From Adiantum capillus-veneris (lineage: Eukaryota > Streptophyta > Polypodiopsida > Polypodiales > Pteridaceae): DNA of 64,000 bases. The DNA lies in the NCBI GenBank assembly GCA_014529385.2, contig CM043966.1, positions 38,378,037 through 38,442,036 on the forward strand, given 5' to 3'. Positions 53,641 through 64,000 of this stretch are shown one piece after another (positions within the stretch are counted from its first letter, which is position 1; the number at the start of each line of letters is the position of its first letter). The translations under genes were made by a program, and so were the position numbers. The notes beneath the pieces are model-generated. The model ran no database searches, was not told where the DNA came from, and saw only the letters and a list, made by a program, of their open reading frames with translations.

Positions 53641-55180
53641 AGTCACATATCCCACTATGAAGAGATACATTGGTCGCAATCCGTGTTTGTCAAATTTTGA
53701 CTTCAAATTTTGATAGTATCGAGACAAGGTCATCTATAGGCTCTGTATCAATTTTCACTAAATTTTGAGGTTAGGGTACATGGATCGCGATCCATGCTCC
53801 ACCACATCTGGACTTGATCTCTGAATGTCTTGTTGTACTCTATGTCTACAAGCTATATCTCCATTTTTTTTGGATTTCGAATTGTTTTGATTAGTCAAAA
53901 GTCCAACCCTAGGTCTGCTCTGTGGTTTTTAGTCAGTCGCATGCTGTGATGCCTTTTGACTAAAATATTCTCCATTTTTTCCAAAATTGAACTTGGGGAT
54001 ACATTTCCTTATGTATGCACTATAATCTAGGAAAGTTTCAGTTCAAGATTTCACCATGGGTACATGGATCGTGATCCATGTTTGGAGGCCAAATTGAGTT
54101 TTGTTAGTACCATTATGATCAACATGATTACTAGATGCTATGGTATCAAACTAACATCTAGATTGGAAATTAGGTCAATTTTTGCACTTGGCAATTTTGG
54201 GATTTTGACTTGGGTTTTGGTATCCAAATGAGATGTAACTTTTGGATTAGGCTAGAAATAACATGTAGATTATAGTGGCTAGGTTTTGGTTCAAAATTTT
54301 GGAAAAGGTACATAGAACGCGATCCATGTTTGGAGTGTTTTGGACCCCAAATTTGAACCACTAATAGATGAAGGATTTCTAGGCTATCCTTAAAATCGTT
54401 TTGGATTTGGAGAAGAAAAAGTCAGCTAAAAGTCAAATCTTGGGTTTGCTTTGGCCGTTTTTTCACTATGAAGTGTTTTTTACACTTTTGATGAGCTTTT
54501 TGGACTCTTTTGGCTACTTTGCTTTGGGAATTTTTTTTCACAATAGTCTCTACTATAGGTTGGTAAATTTTTTGTCCAAAAATTTAGATGATGTTCATGG
54601 ATCGTGATTGTCGTTCCATCACTTCTGGACTTGGGAGTTTGGTGAGTTGATAGACTATGATGTTTGTAGCCTACTATCCCCAAAATATTTTTGAATTTGG
54701 ATTAGTTTTTGCCAACCATAAGTGAAATCTTGAGTCTACTGTGGTAATTTTTAACGATCTTTTGTATTTGGCTTTTGACTATTTTTTTCAACTTTTTTGC
54801 CAATGTGACTTTTGAAAAAAGTGTTTGTCTAAGTCTTAGCTACCTATTGTTCAAATCCCAGCCAAAAATCATGATGAGGTACATGGATCGCGACCCATGT
54901 TTTGCCTCATTTTGACATGAAACTGGTTGTCAGTGCTATGTTGATGCTAATCCCTAGTTTTTCTAAAATTTGGATAAAAAAATATTAAGATATGTTCAAT
55001 TTTGTGTCTGAAACCCTTGTTTTTGCGGCTTTTGTCCTATCAACCAATTTAATGTGATTTTTGAATTTTCTTGCAACCAAACCTTCTCATAGAAATGTCC
55101 TACTGATATTGAGTGTCACTGACAACTTTTATGCAAAAATGGCCTTTGAGGTACATGGTTCATGATCCATGTTCCTCCAC
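53641..55180. repeat. About 280-bp tandem array with a 20-bp palindrome in each unit
   Basis: Palindrome cores start at 53667, 53778, 54062, 54310, 54595, 54881 and 55153. The best form is ACATGGATCGCGATCCATGT. Spacing is 248-286 bp except for the first pair (111 bp). Between cores, diverged shared blocks recur (for example TTTTGACTTG..TTT and TAGG.TTT..GTTCAAAATTTT). On the minus strand the array lies in the leader of the LTR element at 55706-56500. Short open frames here are not supported as genes. Confidence 0.8.
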
Positions 55181-55686
55181 AGAATTTGTCCAAAATAGTT
55201 TGCTTTGGATGAGTATTCTAAAGCCCTTGATCACCAACTTTTTGGTTTTGGATCAGCTTTTAGGTCTGTACCAACAAATTTTCAAAATTTTAGAGTTATG
55301 GTCGATTTTGCCCAAAATATGGTTTTGAATCCTTTTTGCCCTGATCTTTTCAGCTCAATTTGATAGTGATGGTTTCTACTTACCCTACTTCTATGTGTTG
55401 GAAAGAAACATGAAACAAAAATGAACAACATAACAAAAACAAAAGTCGTAAAATGGTACAGAACTCTGAAAGTAATGAGAAAATCAAAGTATGAAATGAG
55501 TTTGGCTATCTCACTCACAACTCTCTTTACCTCTCGAGAATAGAGCTAGCAAGTCCCTGACTTCTAGACTCTATCAAGCACTAAACCCTTGTTTAGGTAT
55601 TTTGCTGCTAGTGTAAATGGGATGGAAAAACTAACCTTTAGAAAAAAAATCTCAAAAGACTAGGTCACTCAACATTTAACGAGCAT
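55181..55686 (-). other. Leader of a minus-strand LTR element, noncoding
   Basis: Between the PBS and the palindrome array. A 78-codon frame at 55518-55282 has a hydrophobic stretch, but nothing supports it as a gene. Confidence 0.45.
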
Positions 55687-55704
55687 TCCCTGGCAACGGT
55701 GCCA
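55687..55704 (-). promoter_or_regulatory. Asp-tRNA primer-binding site, decayed
   Basis: The minus strand reads TGGCACCGTTGCCAGGGA, one base after the LTR end. It differs from the Asp-tRNA complement (TGGCGCCGTTGCCGGGGA) by two G-to-A changes. Confidence 0.8.
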
Positions 55705-55705
55705 A

Positions 55706-56500
55706 TGTTGGTGGGTCACCGCGATGCACGTCTATAGCATGGCTATTTGATATGAACATAATGTCAATACTCAGGGAAGTGTCTCGAGTGGGGCACAAAG
55801 ACTCTTTGAGGTTGTCAGTACTCAAGAAGTGAACGTAAAAAGCAAACACATCAACTCAAGTAGCAAATCACCGTTCAATGATTAGCAAATCTACTTATGT
55901 CCTTTCTCATCGCTCTCGATCATCACGCCATTTTGTCGACTAAACCGACTTGGATTGTTATGAAACTTTAAGGGAAGCTTCACTAGGTCTAAAGGGATAG
56001 TCTACAAAGTATGACAACATTCTGACAAGGTACATGGATTGTGGTTCATCATTATCCAAGTCATAGAAATTGCAACAAAACAGCCTAAACAGGTCGCCCT
56101 AAGGTCTAATAACACTCCTATGGTCAAAGCATCAAAAAATAGTGATTAAACACTCAAAATTGAAGATTAAGCTTGCAAATGCATAGTCACAAACCTTGAT
56201 AGAACTTGAAATGTTTCCACTTGAATGAAAGAGCATGAAAAGAGGAACACAATGCAAGTTTCAAAATCAAAATTGGATTACTCAATCATAAGATAAGTTG
56301 ATTACAAGTTGGAGTTGCTTGGTCGTTTGAGCGTATATACTACAGAGTTCTCCCTCTCCAAAAGATAAGCTCCTTTCACAATAAGGTTATTGTCATTTAT
56401 ACCTAGGGATTTCTAAATGGTTAGTGGCCTGCTCACATGGGCCTTTACAGATATCATCACAAAATTATAACTCAGGGAATCTACCTACTACTTTGAGATC
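55706..56500 (-). repeat. 5' LTR of a decayed minus-strand element
   Basis: Inverted homologue of 13850-14639. Ends CCAACA at 55706; TATAAA at 56396-56401 (minus). One palindrome-like core (ACATGGATTGTGGTTCATCA, 56032-56051) lies inside the LTR. The outer end is estimated only. Confidence 0.75.
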
Positions 56501-56599
56501 AGATTTACACATAGTGTAGCTACACCATCTCAAAAAAATAGAGTACAAATATATTAAAGATGTGGTGTCCGGCTAGGTGGGCGTCATATGTTGAATCCA

Positions 56600-58560
56600 C
56601 CAAATAAATAGCGATGCATATAATCAATAGGTCACCTAGTACAACGTTAAACTATAAGGTTTCGTGGGAGATGTTGACATGCAAAAAGCCAATCATGTGT
56701 GTTGGGTGTGAGGAATTCTCACATGTGCCTAAAGAGCTTAGAAAGAAGCTGGACCCTAAGTCACACAAATGCATTTTCAATTGCTATGGTGTAGATGGAG
56801 AGATGGGTTATTGTTTGTGGCACCTGGAATCTCGGAGAGCGATTTGTAGATCAGAAGTGATGTTTAATGAATCAAAGATGCACAGATAGCCCTTGAAAGA
56901 GGTTTAATGTTGCAAAGTAAGATTTGAGGGCATAGCTTCAAGTCCAATTATGCAAACAACTCAACCTACTAGTAGTGCTCTAGAGAAAGCTAGTAATGCT
57001 CCTGAGAGAGCATAGTCCACTATGTGTGTATCTCGTGCCCTTGATAAATTTCAACTAGGATTAGAATATCTATTGGTCACCAACTATGGAGAGCCTACCT
57101 GCTACCAAGAGGCTATTGGGATGGAGGATTGCATGAAGTGGGAGCAGGCAATGCAACTGAGTACAATTTGATTGTGCCTAATGAAACTTGGGAATTGACA
57201 AAGTTGTAAGAGGGAAAACAAGCCTTGCCTTGCAAATGCGTGTACAAGAAAAAGTACACGATAGAGGATCTCAAGCCTAAGTATAAGGCTATATTCGTTA
57301 CTAAGGGTTTCAAGAAAAAGAAAGGTGCGGATTTTGATGAAATATTTTCTCAAAAGGTCAAGATGACTACATTGTATCTCATGCTTGGACTAGTAGCCAC
57401 TGAGGACATGGGATTGGTATAGATGGATGTGAAGAAAACATTTTTTCACAAGGATCTTGATGAGGATGTCTACATGGAATAGCCAGAGGGTTTTGAAGTC
57501 AGCCATGAGAAGCTTACGAGGGCTGAACTCATGTGTGGATTGTGTAAGGCATTGTATGGCCTAAAACAAGGCTCAAGGCCACTATGAAGTTTGACAAGTA
57601 CATGTAGTCTCAAGGGTACGAAAGGAGCCATGAATATCACTACTTGTATACTTGGAAGTTAAATGATGGTCCATTTATCATCTTTATACTTTATGTTGAT
57701 GATATGCTCATTGCTCAGAAGTCTAAAGCCTAGATTTCTGTCTTGAAGAAGTCACTTAACATGTAGTTTTCCATGAAAGATTTGGGAGATGCAAGTCACT
57801 TTCCTGGTATGGCTATCAAGCAAGATTGTAAGCATGGAATACTAGAGCTGTCATAGGAAAAGTATATCCACAAAGGGTTGCAACAAGCAGGGGGGAAGGA
57901 TACATTGAGTACACCAATGCAAACATAAGCAAAACTTAGAAAAATGATGCTCCTAAGTTTGATGTTGAGAAATAAAAAATGGCCAAGGTTCCATATTCTT
58001 CAACAATTGGAAGTCTTATGTACGCCATGATAGCCACAAGACCGCCAACATTGCTTTTGCAGTGGGAATTCCAAATCCTAGTAGAAATCATTGGAAAGTA
58101 GTGAAGCACATCTTCAAATATCTAAAAGGTACGACAGACAAGTGCTTAGTATGCTTTGAGGATAGTGATGCATCCGTTGTAACTTACACGGGTGCAGATT
58201 ATGCGGGTTGTGTGGATAGTCAAAAAACCACGTCTAGCTATGTTTTCCTATTTGCTAGAGTAGCCGTTTCTTGGAAATCATGTCTCTAGGACTATACGTC
58301 ATCTTCCACCATATAGGTAGAGTATGTGCTAGCAAAAGGAAGTTGTGTGGTTAGCTTACCTAGTGGGAGATCTTGGCATTACTCATATTCCAATGTTGCA
58401 TTGTGATAGTCAAAGTGCGATTGCATTAGAAAATAACCCTATGTTTCACTCCAAGTCAAAACACATAGAACTACATTATCATGTGATACACATAATATTG
58501 GCTAGCAAGCTCTCACAAAGAGTCTACCCTCCAAGCAATTTGAACATTGCATGGAGATGA
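56600..58560 (+). pseudogene. Decayed copia pol (integrase end, RT, RNase H)
   Basis: Integrase C-terminal part at 56614-56889 (INRSPSTTLNYKVSWEML, GCEEFSHVPKELRKKLDPKS). RT traces at 57220-57870: YKAIFVTKGFKKKKGADFDE, a MDVK..F.H.DLDEDVYM block, the catalytic LYVDDMLIAQKS at about 57690, and a SMKDLGDA block. RNase H at 58062-58560: NPSRNHWKVVKHIFKYLKGT, YTGADYAGCVDSQKTTSSYV, LHCDSQSAIALENN, SKHIELHYHVI. Many stops (often TAG for CAG) and several frameshifts. It is much older than the copia at 46464-52032 and followed by its own PPT and 3' LTR. Confidence 0.87.
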
Positions 58561-58640
58561 TGGGTATAGATGAATCCACTTGAATGCTTCATGATTGTAT
58601 AGGTTGTACATACATAGGACACTTGGGCCATATTGGCCTT

Positions 58641-58652
58641 CAATTGGGAGAT
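58641..58652 (+). promoter_or_regulatory. Polypurine tract of the decayed copia
   Basis: CAATTGGGAGAT immediately before TGTTAGGATCC. Confidence 0.75.
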
Positions 58653-58892
58653 TGTTAGGATCCATGCCAACTAGTCAGGCACCCATCATACTGATCGTAC
58701 TAACCTTATCTCATTCTTTTGTTATATAGAATAACGAGTAGTGAGGTATTCTAATCCTCATTAACAGCTCCACACAAACTCTTTGTGTTCTCCTTCCTCA
58801 CATAGCACGCCAAGCATGCATCCATCCACACACATGCTGGTCATAGGCCATGGTAAAGGCGGCCTACACATAGAGAGGGTGAGACTAGACAA
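58653..58892 (+). repeat. 3' LTR of the decayed copia (left part)
   Basis: Starts TGTTAGGATCCATGCC. It is interrupted at 58892 by the 3.8-kb copia and resumes at 62716; its end was not located. Confidence 0.7.
58888..58892. repeat. 5-bp target-site duplication, left (GACAA)
   Basis: Matches GACAA at 62711-62715. Confidence 0.92.
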
Positions 58893-59080
58893 TGTTGGGG
58901 TATAGGCGCCTGTGCCTTGCCCGGCCGCCCAGAGTTTGGGCGCCCACTGACTTGTATACCTTATACATAGCATAAGTGTATAGGGGGCTGCTCACTTTTT
59001 GAGTCTTCCCACCCATATCTGTATGTCGTGTGTCTCCTTCTCGCACACTCTCCGTCTGTGGTGCTCCCCGATCCCCTTCA
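58893..59080 (+). repeat. 5' LTR of the 3.8-kb copia
   Basis: 188 bp, TGTTGGGGTATAGGCGCC..CCCCTTCA. The LTR is unusually short. Confidence 0.95.
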
Positions 59081-59082
59081 AT

Positions 59083-59094
59083 TGGTATCAGAGC
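59083..59094 (+). promoter_or_regulatory. Initiator-Met tRNA primer-binding site
   Basis: TGGTATCAGAGC, two bases after the LTR. Confidence 0.94.
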
Positions 59095-60593
59095 TTTGGC
59101 TTCGCGACAGATGGAGTGCTACAGAGAAGTGAGCTTTCGGCTATGGTGAGCTCGCTTTCGGTGGAAGCTTGAGATCGGTGAGCAAACACCAGATCTATGC
59201 TCATGGAAGCTTGAGGGGAATTCCCAAGCTTGAGGGAAGAGTGTATTGCAAGTGTGTATGGTTATTTGCAGCCATACTTGCAGAAAGAATGCAGATTTTC
59301 ATTTCCGCAGGTCATTTTTCGGGCCCCAAAAACAGTGTTTTTTGCATAACTTTTGCATACGGAATGCGATTAGTATGCAAGGTTAAGGTGTAACCTAGGG
59401 TTTTGGCACGCTCCGGACGCAATGGTGATGTCCATTTGAGCTGATTTTGACCTCTGAAATTTTTGCAGCAGCAGCAAGTTTTTGCTGCGTTTTTTGGCCG
59501 AAAACAGTGTTTTTGGCACATTTTGCACACTCGGACTCGGATACATGTGATCCATGAGTCTACCTGGGGGTTTTGGCACGCTCTGGACGCGCTCGTCATA
59601 TCAGAATTTTAAAATTCTGAACGCTGAATTTTCTGTAGCAGCAGTTGTTTATTATGTGTCGAGGATTTCACACATGGCTTGCTCTGAGATGTGAGAGTGA
59701 TATTTGCTGCAAGTTTCCTCACAGGTGGGAGGATACGATGTATGCCTTATGTGGTTTGATGCTCAGGGAGACTAATGTGATTGCATTTTGAGCTCGGCAA
59801 TGTATGCCTCGAGCATGTTTTTTGGCAGTCATCACAGGTAGAGCAGATATTTGTGTACTAGATTTGCAGGTGTTTGCAATGATGTACGCAAAGTGTCGAG
59901 ATTGGTGCATGCATTTGGAGTGCGGTTTGATGCGCTTTGGTTGCTCATGGTTTTGAGTGTGCAGTCAGTTTGGTTATTGGTTTTGTGGCCGTTTTATTGA
60001 CGAAACTCTGGCGAAATTTTCCCAAGAGTTTTATGCGCATCATTTATGAGATCTAGGTAGAGATTGCGGGTTGCACTCAGCATTTGCGTGCGGTGTTCTC
60101 TGCAGGTGGGAGATTTGTGTGTGTGTATGCATCGATACCGCACAGTGTGGGCTTGGTGATTAGCTCACGGGTTTGACAAGCGTACATTTATCTTGGCACA
60201 CTCACAGGAGTGAGTATTGTGATGTATGCTTGTGTGGCTACGAGCTAGGTAGTCGGATTCGAGCACTAATGGCTTGAGGTTTTTTAGCAGGTTTCAGCTA
60301 CATGTTTACAAGTTTACAGGCAGTTTTGAGGGCTTATTTGGGCACTGAATTATCAGCCATTGTTTCCTCTTTGCAGGTGTCCATGTATGGCTCAGTTGTA
60401 GGCTGATCTGGGACACGTTTGTGACTTGTTTATGCAGCTGTTTAAGAGCTGAATTTTGGGGCTGTTTTGGGACTGATTTGCAGCCATATCTTACAGCCAT
60501 ATTTGCAGAATTTTGTTGATGCGATTCGAGCCAGTTTAGGGCTGATTTGGTTGACATTTGCTACTCATTGTTGGTTGCTCTTTTGCGAGCATT
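59095..60593 (+). other. Long 5' leader of the 3.8-kb copia
   Basis: 1.5 kb without a supported gene. A roughly 178-bp duplication is visible: AAAACAGTGTTTTT.. to GGTTTTGGCACGCTC.GGACGC occurs at about 59329-59420 and again at about 59503-59592. Antisense open frames over this duplication are not believed. Confidence 0.6.
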
Positions 60594-60959
60594 ATGGCTG
60601 ATTTTTCATTTGACTTCCAGCGTTATGGTCTGACACAGTTTGATGGTGCAGATTTTGTTGCTTGGAAGGAGCATATGCTTGTTGCATTGGAGGATTTGGG
60701 GCAGGATAAACCCTTGCGTGGTTTATCGGCGAAGCCCAATTCTATGCGTGATGATGATTGGCAGGATCTTGATGAGTTAGCCATGTCTACGATTTGTTTG
60801 CATCTGGTTGAGTCTGTTTATTGGCAGGTCTCGAGGGAGACTACAACTCATGCTTTATGGCAGAGTTTACATGCTATGTACGCGACATCTATGTCTACAA
60901 AGAAGTCTAGTCCCACTTCTATGTCCATGGGAGAGATTGATCCCACACGCAAGTCTTGA
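60594..60959 (+). pseudogene. Gag of the 3.8-kb copia
   Basis: ATG 60594 is preferred over 60558, because MADFSFDFQRYGLTQFDGAD is the typical copia gag opening, followed by FVAWKEHMLVALEDLG. Then comes DDDWQDLDELAMSTICLHL, resembling the copia W..D..A...I..L block. The frame ends at TGA 60957, which is in frame with the next ORF (CGA ancestor likely), so gag and the following region were one ORF. It is short: most of the gag C-terminal half before the knuckle is missing. Confidence 0.82.
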
Positions 60960-61865
60960 CGGCATAGAGACTTGACATGTTGGCATTGTGGACATAGAGG
61001 GCACATTAGGCGTCGATGTTTCAGGTATTTGAGACAACGGAGGCGACAGATGCGTGATGCAGATTTGGGCATGACAGATGCTAGTGAGATCAGTACGGTG
61101 GTTACTGAGTATGCTTGTGATGGCGATGTCACATTTACATCTAGCTTGTCTTCAGACGATCTTATGTCTACGGATTGCATATCGGATTGCCCATTGTCTT
61201 CACATTGGTTACTAGATTCACATGCTACTTTCCATGTCACGTCGCATCGTGAGTGGTTTAGCACATTTTCTAGTGGGAGACTTGGTTGTGTGCACATGGC
61301 TGATGGTGCTGTGTATGACATTGAGGGTACAGGAGACGTATGTTTGTCCTTGCCCAGTGATATGAGATTTACCCTGCGTCATGTGCGTTATGTGCCAGAT
61401 CTGAGACGGGATTCGATCTCAGTCAGACAGTTACGGGATAGTGGATGTCAGATTTCGCTACGAGAGCGAGATTTTGTGATGCATTTGGGTTCGCTAGTGA
61501 TTGCGAGAGGTGCCAGGAGTGGTACAGGCTACCCATTGCATGTGGATTACGCGAGAGACGGTGTTGTCTCTGTGATCATGCAGCCAGGTAGACAACGAGA
61601 GAGCAGGCGAGTCTCTTTTGCTTGTGGGTTGAAGGATGCTTTGCATGGAGTGCAGAGTAGTGATCTCATTGTGCACACAGTTGGGGCACGACTTGAGCAG
61701 TCACACAGAGAGGTGACAGAGTCAGACATGCATGCTTCGCTAGTGACTGAGCAAAGCAGAGAGTCAGTTGTGCGAGATACTTCTATGCAGGATAGACATG
61801 TAGAGCGGGCTCTAGTGAGTCACGACAAGAGGACGTTGTGCAAGAGTCTATGCATACGGAGCTAG
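60960..61865 (+). pseudogene. Copia knuckle, protease-like and pre-integrase region
   Basis: In frame with gag after the TGA. The CCHC knuckle CWHCGHRGHIRRRC is intact. The protease-like segment begins HWLLDSHATFHVTSHREWFS, where D-S-H-A replaces D-S-G-A, so activity is doubtful. It continues through LRHVRYVPDLRRDSISVRQL and RQLRDSGCQI..LVIARG..YPLH. After about 61650 the protein has no copia match (HREVTESDMHASLVTEQSRE onward). The integrase HHCC and catalytic core expected here are absent. It aligns with 1-480. Confidence 0.82.
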
Positions 61866-61909
61866 AGCATGAGAGCTCTAGTTAGTCACAGCAGATTGAG
61901 TGGTCATGT

Positions 61910-62443
61910 TTGCAGTGGATGATTGCAGAGGAGGCTGAGATGTCAGTGATTATGCAGTCATTCCGTTCTATGCTCGACAGTGAGCATGGGGATATAGTTG
62001 TGCAGGATATGTCTTCCAGCAGACACCTAGAGCAGCTGGTTTGCTCTGAGGTTGCACGACAGGTTGATGCGTCTTTTGCGGACAGTCAGGAGATGCATGT
62101 GACTGACACGCCTTGTCAGCCAGAGATGCCTATTGCCAAGGATATATATGTTGATGCATGCTCCTTAGAGCTAGCAGGGCCCGCTAGCATTGCATTGGCA
62201 TTCGGTGGTCTCATGTATGAGATGCTGATCTTGAGACCGGATATCGCAGCTGCAGTGGGAGCATTTGTAGTTGGGGTTGTCAGTCGTTTGTTGACTGATG
62301 ATGGCATAGTGCACGAGGGAGATATGCAGGTATTGCATACATACTTGCAATACGTGTGCGGTACGTCTGGTGGTGTATGGACTTACACGGGAGCAGGACA
62401 GTCGGATGCACACGATCACAGCCAGCCAGTGGGCATCGATTGA
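61910..62443 (+). pseudogene. Copia RT/RNase H-like remnant ORF
   Basis: 177 codons in another frame. The second half resembles the copia segment after the RT core: ASIALAFGGLMYEMLILRPD, then IAAAVGAFVVGVVSRLLTDD and VLHTYLQYVCGTSGGVW (compare SLMYAM..RPDIAHAVGVVSRFM and WILRYLEGTT in the copia at 46464-52032). The RT catalytic core and the RNase H active site are missing. The first half has no recognised match. Confidence 0.65.
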
Positions 62444-62508
62444 GAGCGGTTTTCTCTCGCCTTTTGTAGTCTTTAGACTAGGTTCTCTTGCTTAAAGGCA
62501 CATTCGCC

Positions 62509-62522
62509 TTTAAGTGGGAGGT
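62509..62522 (+). promoter_or_regulatory. Polypurine tract of the 3.8-kb copia
   Basis: TTTAAGTGGGAGGT before the 3' LTR. Confidence 0.88.
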
Positions 62523-62710
62523 TGTTGGGGTATAGGCGCCTGTGCCTTGCCCGGCCGCCCAGAGTTTGGGCGCCCACTGACTTGTATACCTTATACATAG
62601 CATAAGTGTATAGGGGGCTGCTCACTTTTTGAGTCTCCCCACCCATATCTGTGTGTCGTGTGTCTCCTTCTCTCACACTCTCCGTCTGTGGTGCTCCCCG
62701 ATCCCCTTCA
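62523..62710 (+). repeat. 3' LTR of the 3.8-kb copia
   Basis: 188 bp, three substitutions from the 5' LTR. Confidence 0.95.
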
Positions 62711-62715
62711 GACAA
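62711..62715. repeat. 5-bp target-site duplication, right (GACAA)
   Basis: Pairs with 58888-58892. Confidence 0.92.
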
Positions 62716-63357
62716 CAATAGTTTTTGGTGGAAGTGACAGTGAAAAAGATCACCATGGGGAGGGGAGAAATATTCATTTCAGACCTGAACCCCCCTCCCC
62801 TCCCAAATGCCTTCTATCTTGCTATACAAATCAGTCTCTCTTTGCTCTTGTTTTTCCACGAGCTTCATGGCCATAGCCATGCTTTGGTGTTTATACCTTA
62901 AAAATTAGGCATCCTATTTTGGACACACTCCCCTAAGAGCGGACTTACCCCACAACCATGCAAAAGGCATCTTGCTTAGCATACAAGGGTGTGGGCAAAA
63001 TCCATGCAAGGGCATGTAAGGCTCTCGTTGCAAGAAGCCATGGTTTTGAATTGCAAGCCATGGACTTTGAATAGAGCATGCAAGGGCCTAGGAAAAAGCC
63101 ATGCAAGGGCAAGGGGCCATGGAAAAAAAACTTCAAGATTCAAGCACGAAAAGATTTTTCCAAGAAAGGCTTGAGTAAATCAATTGATGCAGACAAGAGT
63201 TTCAAGAATGTTAACAAATTTACAAGATTTTTTCGATCACAAACTGAGGCTTCCATTTTTGTTTTCATAGTTAGTTTAACAAGCAAGAATTTTGATCGTT
63301 TGATGATTTCCCATGATTTTTTACTAGGACTGTGTGCGAGATTGCATGTTTAAGTAA
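62716..63357. other. Rest of the interrupted LTR and unassigned DNA
   Basis: The first part presumably continues the LTR begun at 58653. At about 62955-63125 the words CCATGCAAGGGCA and AAGCCATG recur irregularly. Open frames 62658-62876 and 63078-63353 have no recognised content. Confidence 0.45.
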
Positions 63358-63426
63358 TGTAATAATTACTCAGATAATGTGTGAATAATTTTCATAATTA
63401 CTCAGATAATTTGTGAATAATTTTCA
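63358..63426. repeat. 33-bp tandem duplication
   Basis: ATAATTACTCAGATAAT.TG followed by TGAATAATTTTC occurs twice in a row. Confidence 0.88.
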
Positions 63427-63559
63427 TGTTGATCAACCATTGCTGCCATACTTTTTTTTTCGTATGAGCATAGTTTCTTCTTCTGTCAAAGAAGAAAAGA
63501 CACCAAGGGCTATGGATTTGGCATTGTTTGGATATGAGTTGTTAGAGACTCTAGTTCTT

Positions 63560-64000
63560 ACTTTACTCTACAAAGGGTAAGTACTTTTCCCATTGAGCTC
63601 TTTGATCTACTTCTATAACATAAGTTTTAAGTAGATCAATGATAGTTGAATTTGCTATCTCACTTTGGCCATCTGTTTGTGGATAATAGGCCAAAGAGAA
63701 ATTCAACTTAGTACCAAGATTCTCAAAGAGACCCTTCCAAAAATTATCGGTCATTCTTAGATCTCCATTGGGTCTTTTTGACCGGTATGAAATGAGCTTG
63801 CTTGCTAAAGCAATATACTATTCTCCATATTCCTATATTTCCATGTATGGGATTTTGGTAATCCAAAGATGAAATCCATGGATATACCTTTCCATGGGGA
63901 ATAATCAAGTATAGGCAATGGTTGAAGCAATCCAAGCTACTTCCCTCTATCATACTTTGTCTTTTGACAGACAATGAATTTGGCAACATAGCCCGATATG
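63560..64000 (-). pseudogene. Ty3/gypsy integrase remnant
   Basis: The minus-strand frame 63989-63744 gives the end of the zinc-binding region and the core (VYCFSKQAHFIPVKKT). Frame 63754-63563 gives TDNFWKGLFENLGTKLNFSL and YYPQTDGQSEIANSTIIDLL, the second catalytic region with the Q-S-E Glu. It breaks off near 63560 after KYLPFVE, where gypsy integrases continue with AYN. The element continues outside the window. Whether it belongs to the family of 690-10011 cannot be told. Confidence 0.87.

Larger units (their letters stand above)
58893..62710 (+). mobile_element. Compact 3.8-kb copia derivative, probably non-autonomous
   Basis: Two 188-bp LTRs differing at 3 positions, 5-bp TSD GACAA, initiator-Met PBS and PPT. 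The internal region keeps gag, a CCHC knuckle, a protease-like domain and short RNase H-like traces. The integrase core and all RT motifs are absent, although full copia elements need about 5 kb. It looks like a deletion derivative mobilised by a relative. The fragment at 1-480 belongs to the same family. Confidence 0.9.

Noticed and set aside
53641-55180. CRISPR or bacterial operator array for the spaced palindromes
   Set aside because: Spacing is about 280 bp, spacers are related to each other, and the context is a plant LTR-element leader.
59312-59599. 95-codon minus-strand frame with repeated Cys
   Set aside because: Produced by the 178-bp duplication in the copia leader; antisense to the element and without a known domain.

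Overview
This window looks like nuclear DNA of a land plant with a large, transposon-packed genome. I found no host gene, rRNA or tRNA that I could support. Nearly everything readable is retroelement: at least three Ty3/gypsy families, at least three Ty1/copia families, a Penelope-like element (PLE) array, and one repeat-rich insertion of unknown class. Primer-binding sites match plant-type initiator-Met tRNA and Asp tRNA. Endonuclease-deficient PLEs are known in land plants mainly from Selaginella, so a seed-free plant is a reasonable but unproven guess.

Layout. 1-480: a worn copia fragment. 690-10011 (minus): a gypsy element (LTR, PBS, gag, protease, RT, RNase H, no integrase), split by a 4.4-kb insertion (3770-8165) flanked by a 12-bp target duplication. 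10510-13840 (plus): the 5' half of a second copy of the same gypsy family, head to head with the first. 13850-14639: LTR of another family with an Asp-tRNA-type PBS. 14640-20833: decayed coding traces, a minus-strand 3' LTR with polypurine tract, and a 0.55-kb inverted-repeat unit.

20833-46424 (minus) is the most interesting block: three head-to-tail units of a PLE (unit about 5.6 kb). Each complete unit has a GC-rich 5' region, an ORF1 (S/P-rich plus coiled coil), an ORF2 with a Penelope-type reverse transcriptase but no visible GIY-YIG endonuclease, and a 3' region holding a hammerhead ribozyme motif (22802-22851 and 41808-41857). Unit 2 is split by a 13.4-kb gypsy element (25282-38692, TSD GTAGT) with recognisable LTRs, PBS, PPT, gag, protease, RT, RNase H and integrase. 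That gypsy also carries a second aspartic-protease-like domain downstream of the integrase and a small acidic ORF in the env position.

46464-52032 (minus) is a 5.6-kb copia element (TSD AGTTA) close to the 5' end of the PLE array. 52038-56500 is a decayed gypsy-like 5' end (LTR, PBS, long leader) whose leader is a tandem array of roughly 280-bp repeats, each with a 20-bp palindrome. 56600-58892 is a decayed copia pol with PPT and 3' LTR. Into that LTR a compact 3.8-kb copia derivative has inserted (58893-62710, TSD GACAA) that keeps gag and a protease-like region but lacks recognisable integrase and RT cores. The window closes with minus-strand gypsy integrase remnants (63560-64000).

How the parts relate: the window is a nest of insertions. 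Target-site duplications give the order directly: the gypsy went into the PLE, the 3.8-kb copia into an older copia LTR, and the 4.4-kb element into a gypsy gag. No gene here is clearly intact. Stops and frameshifts are few in the 13.4-kb gypsy, the 5.6-kb copia and the PLE RTs, and many in the rest.
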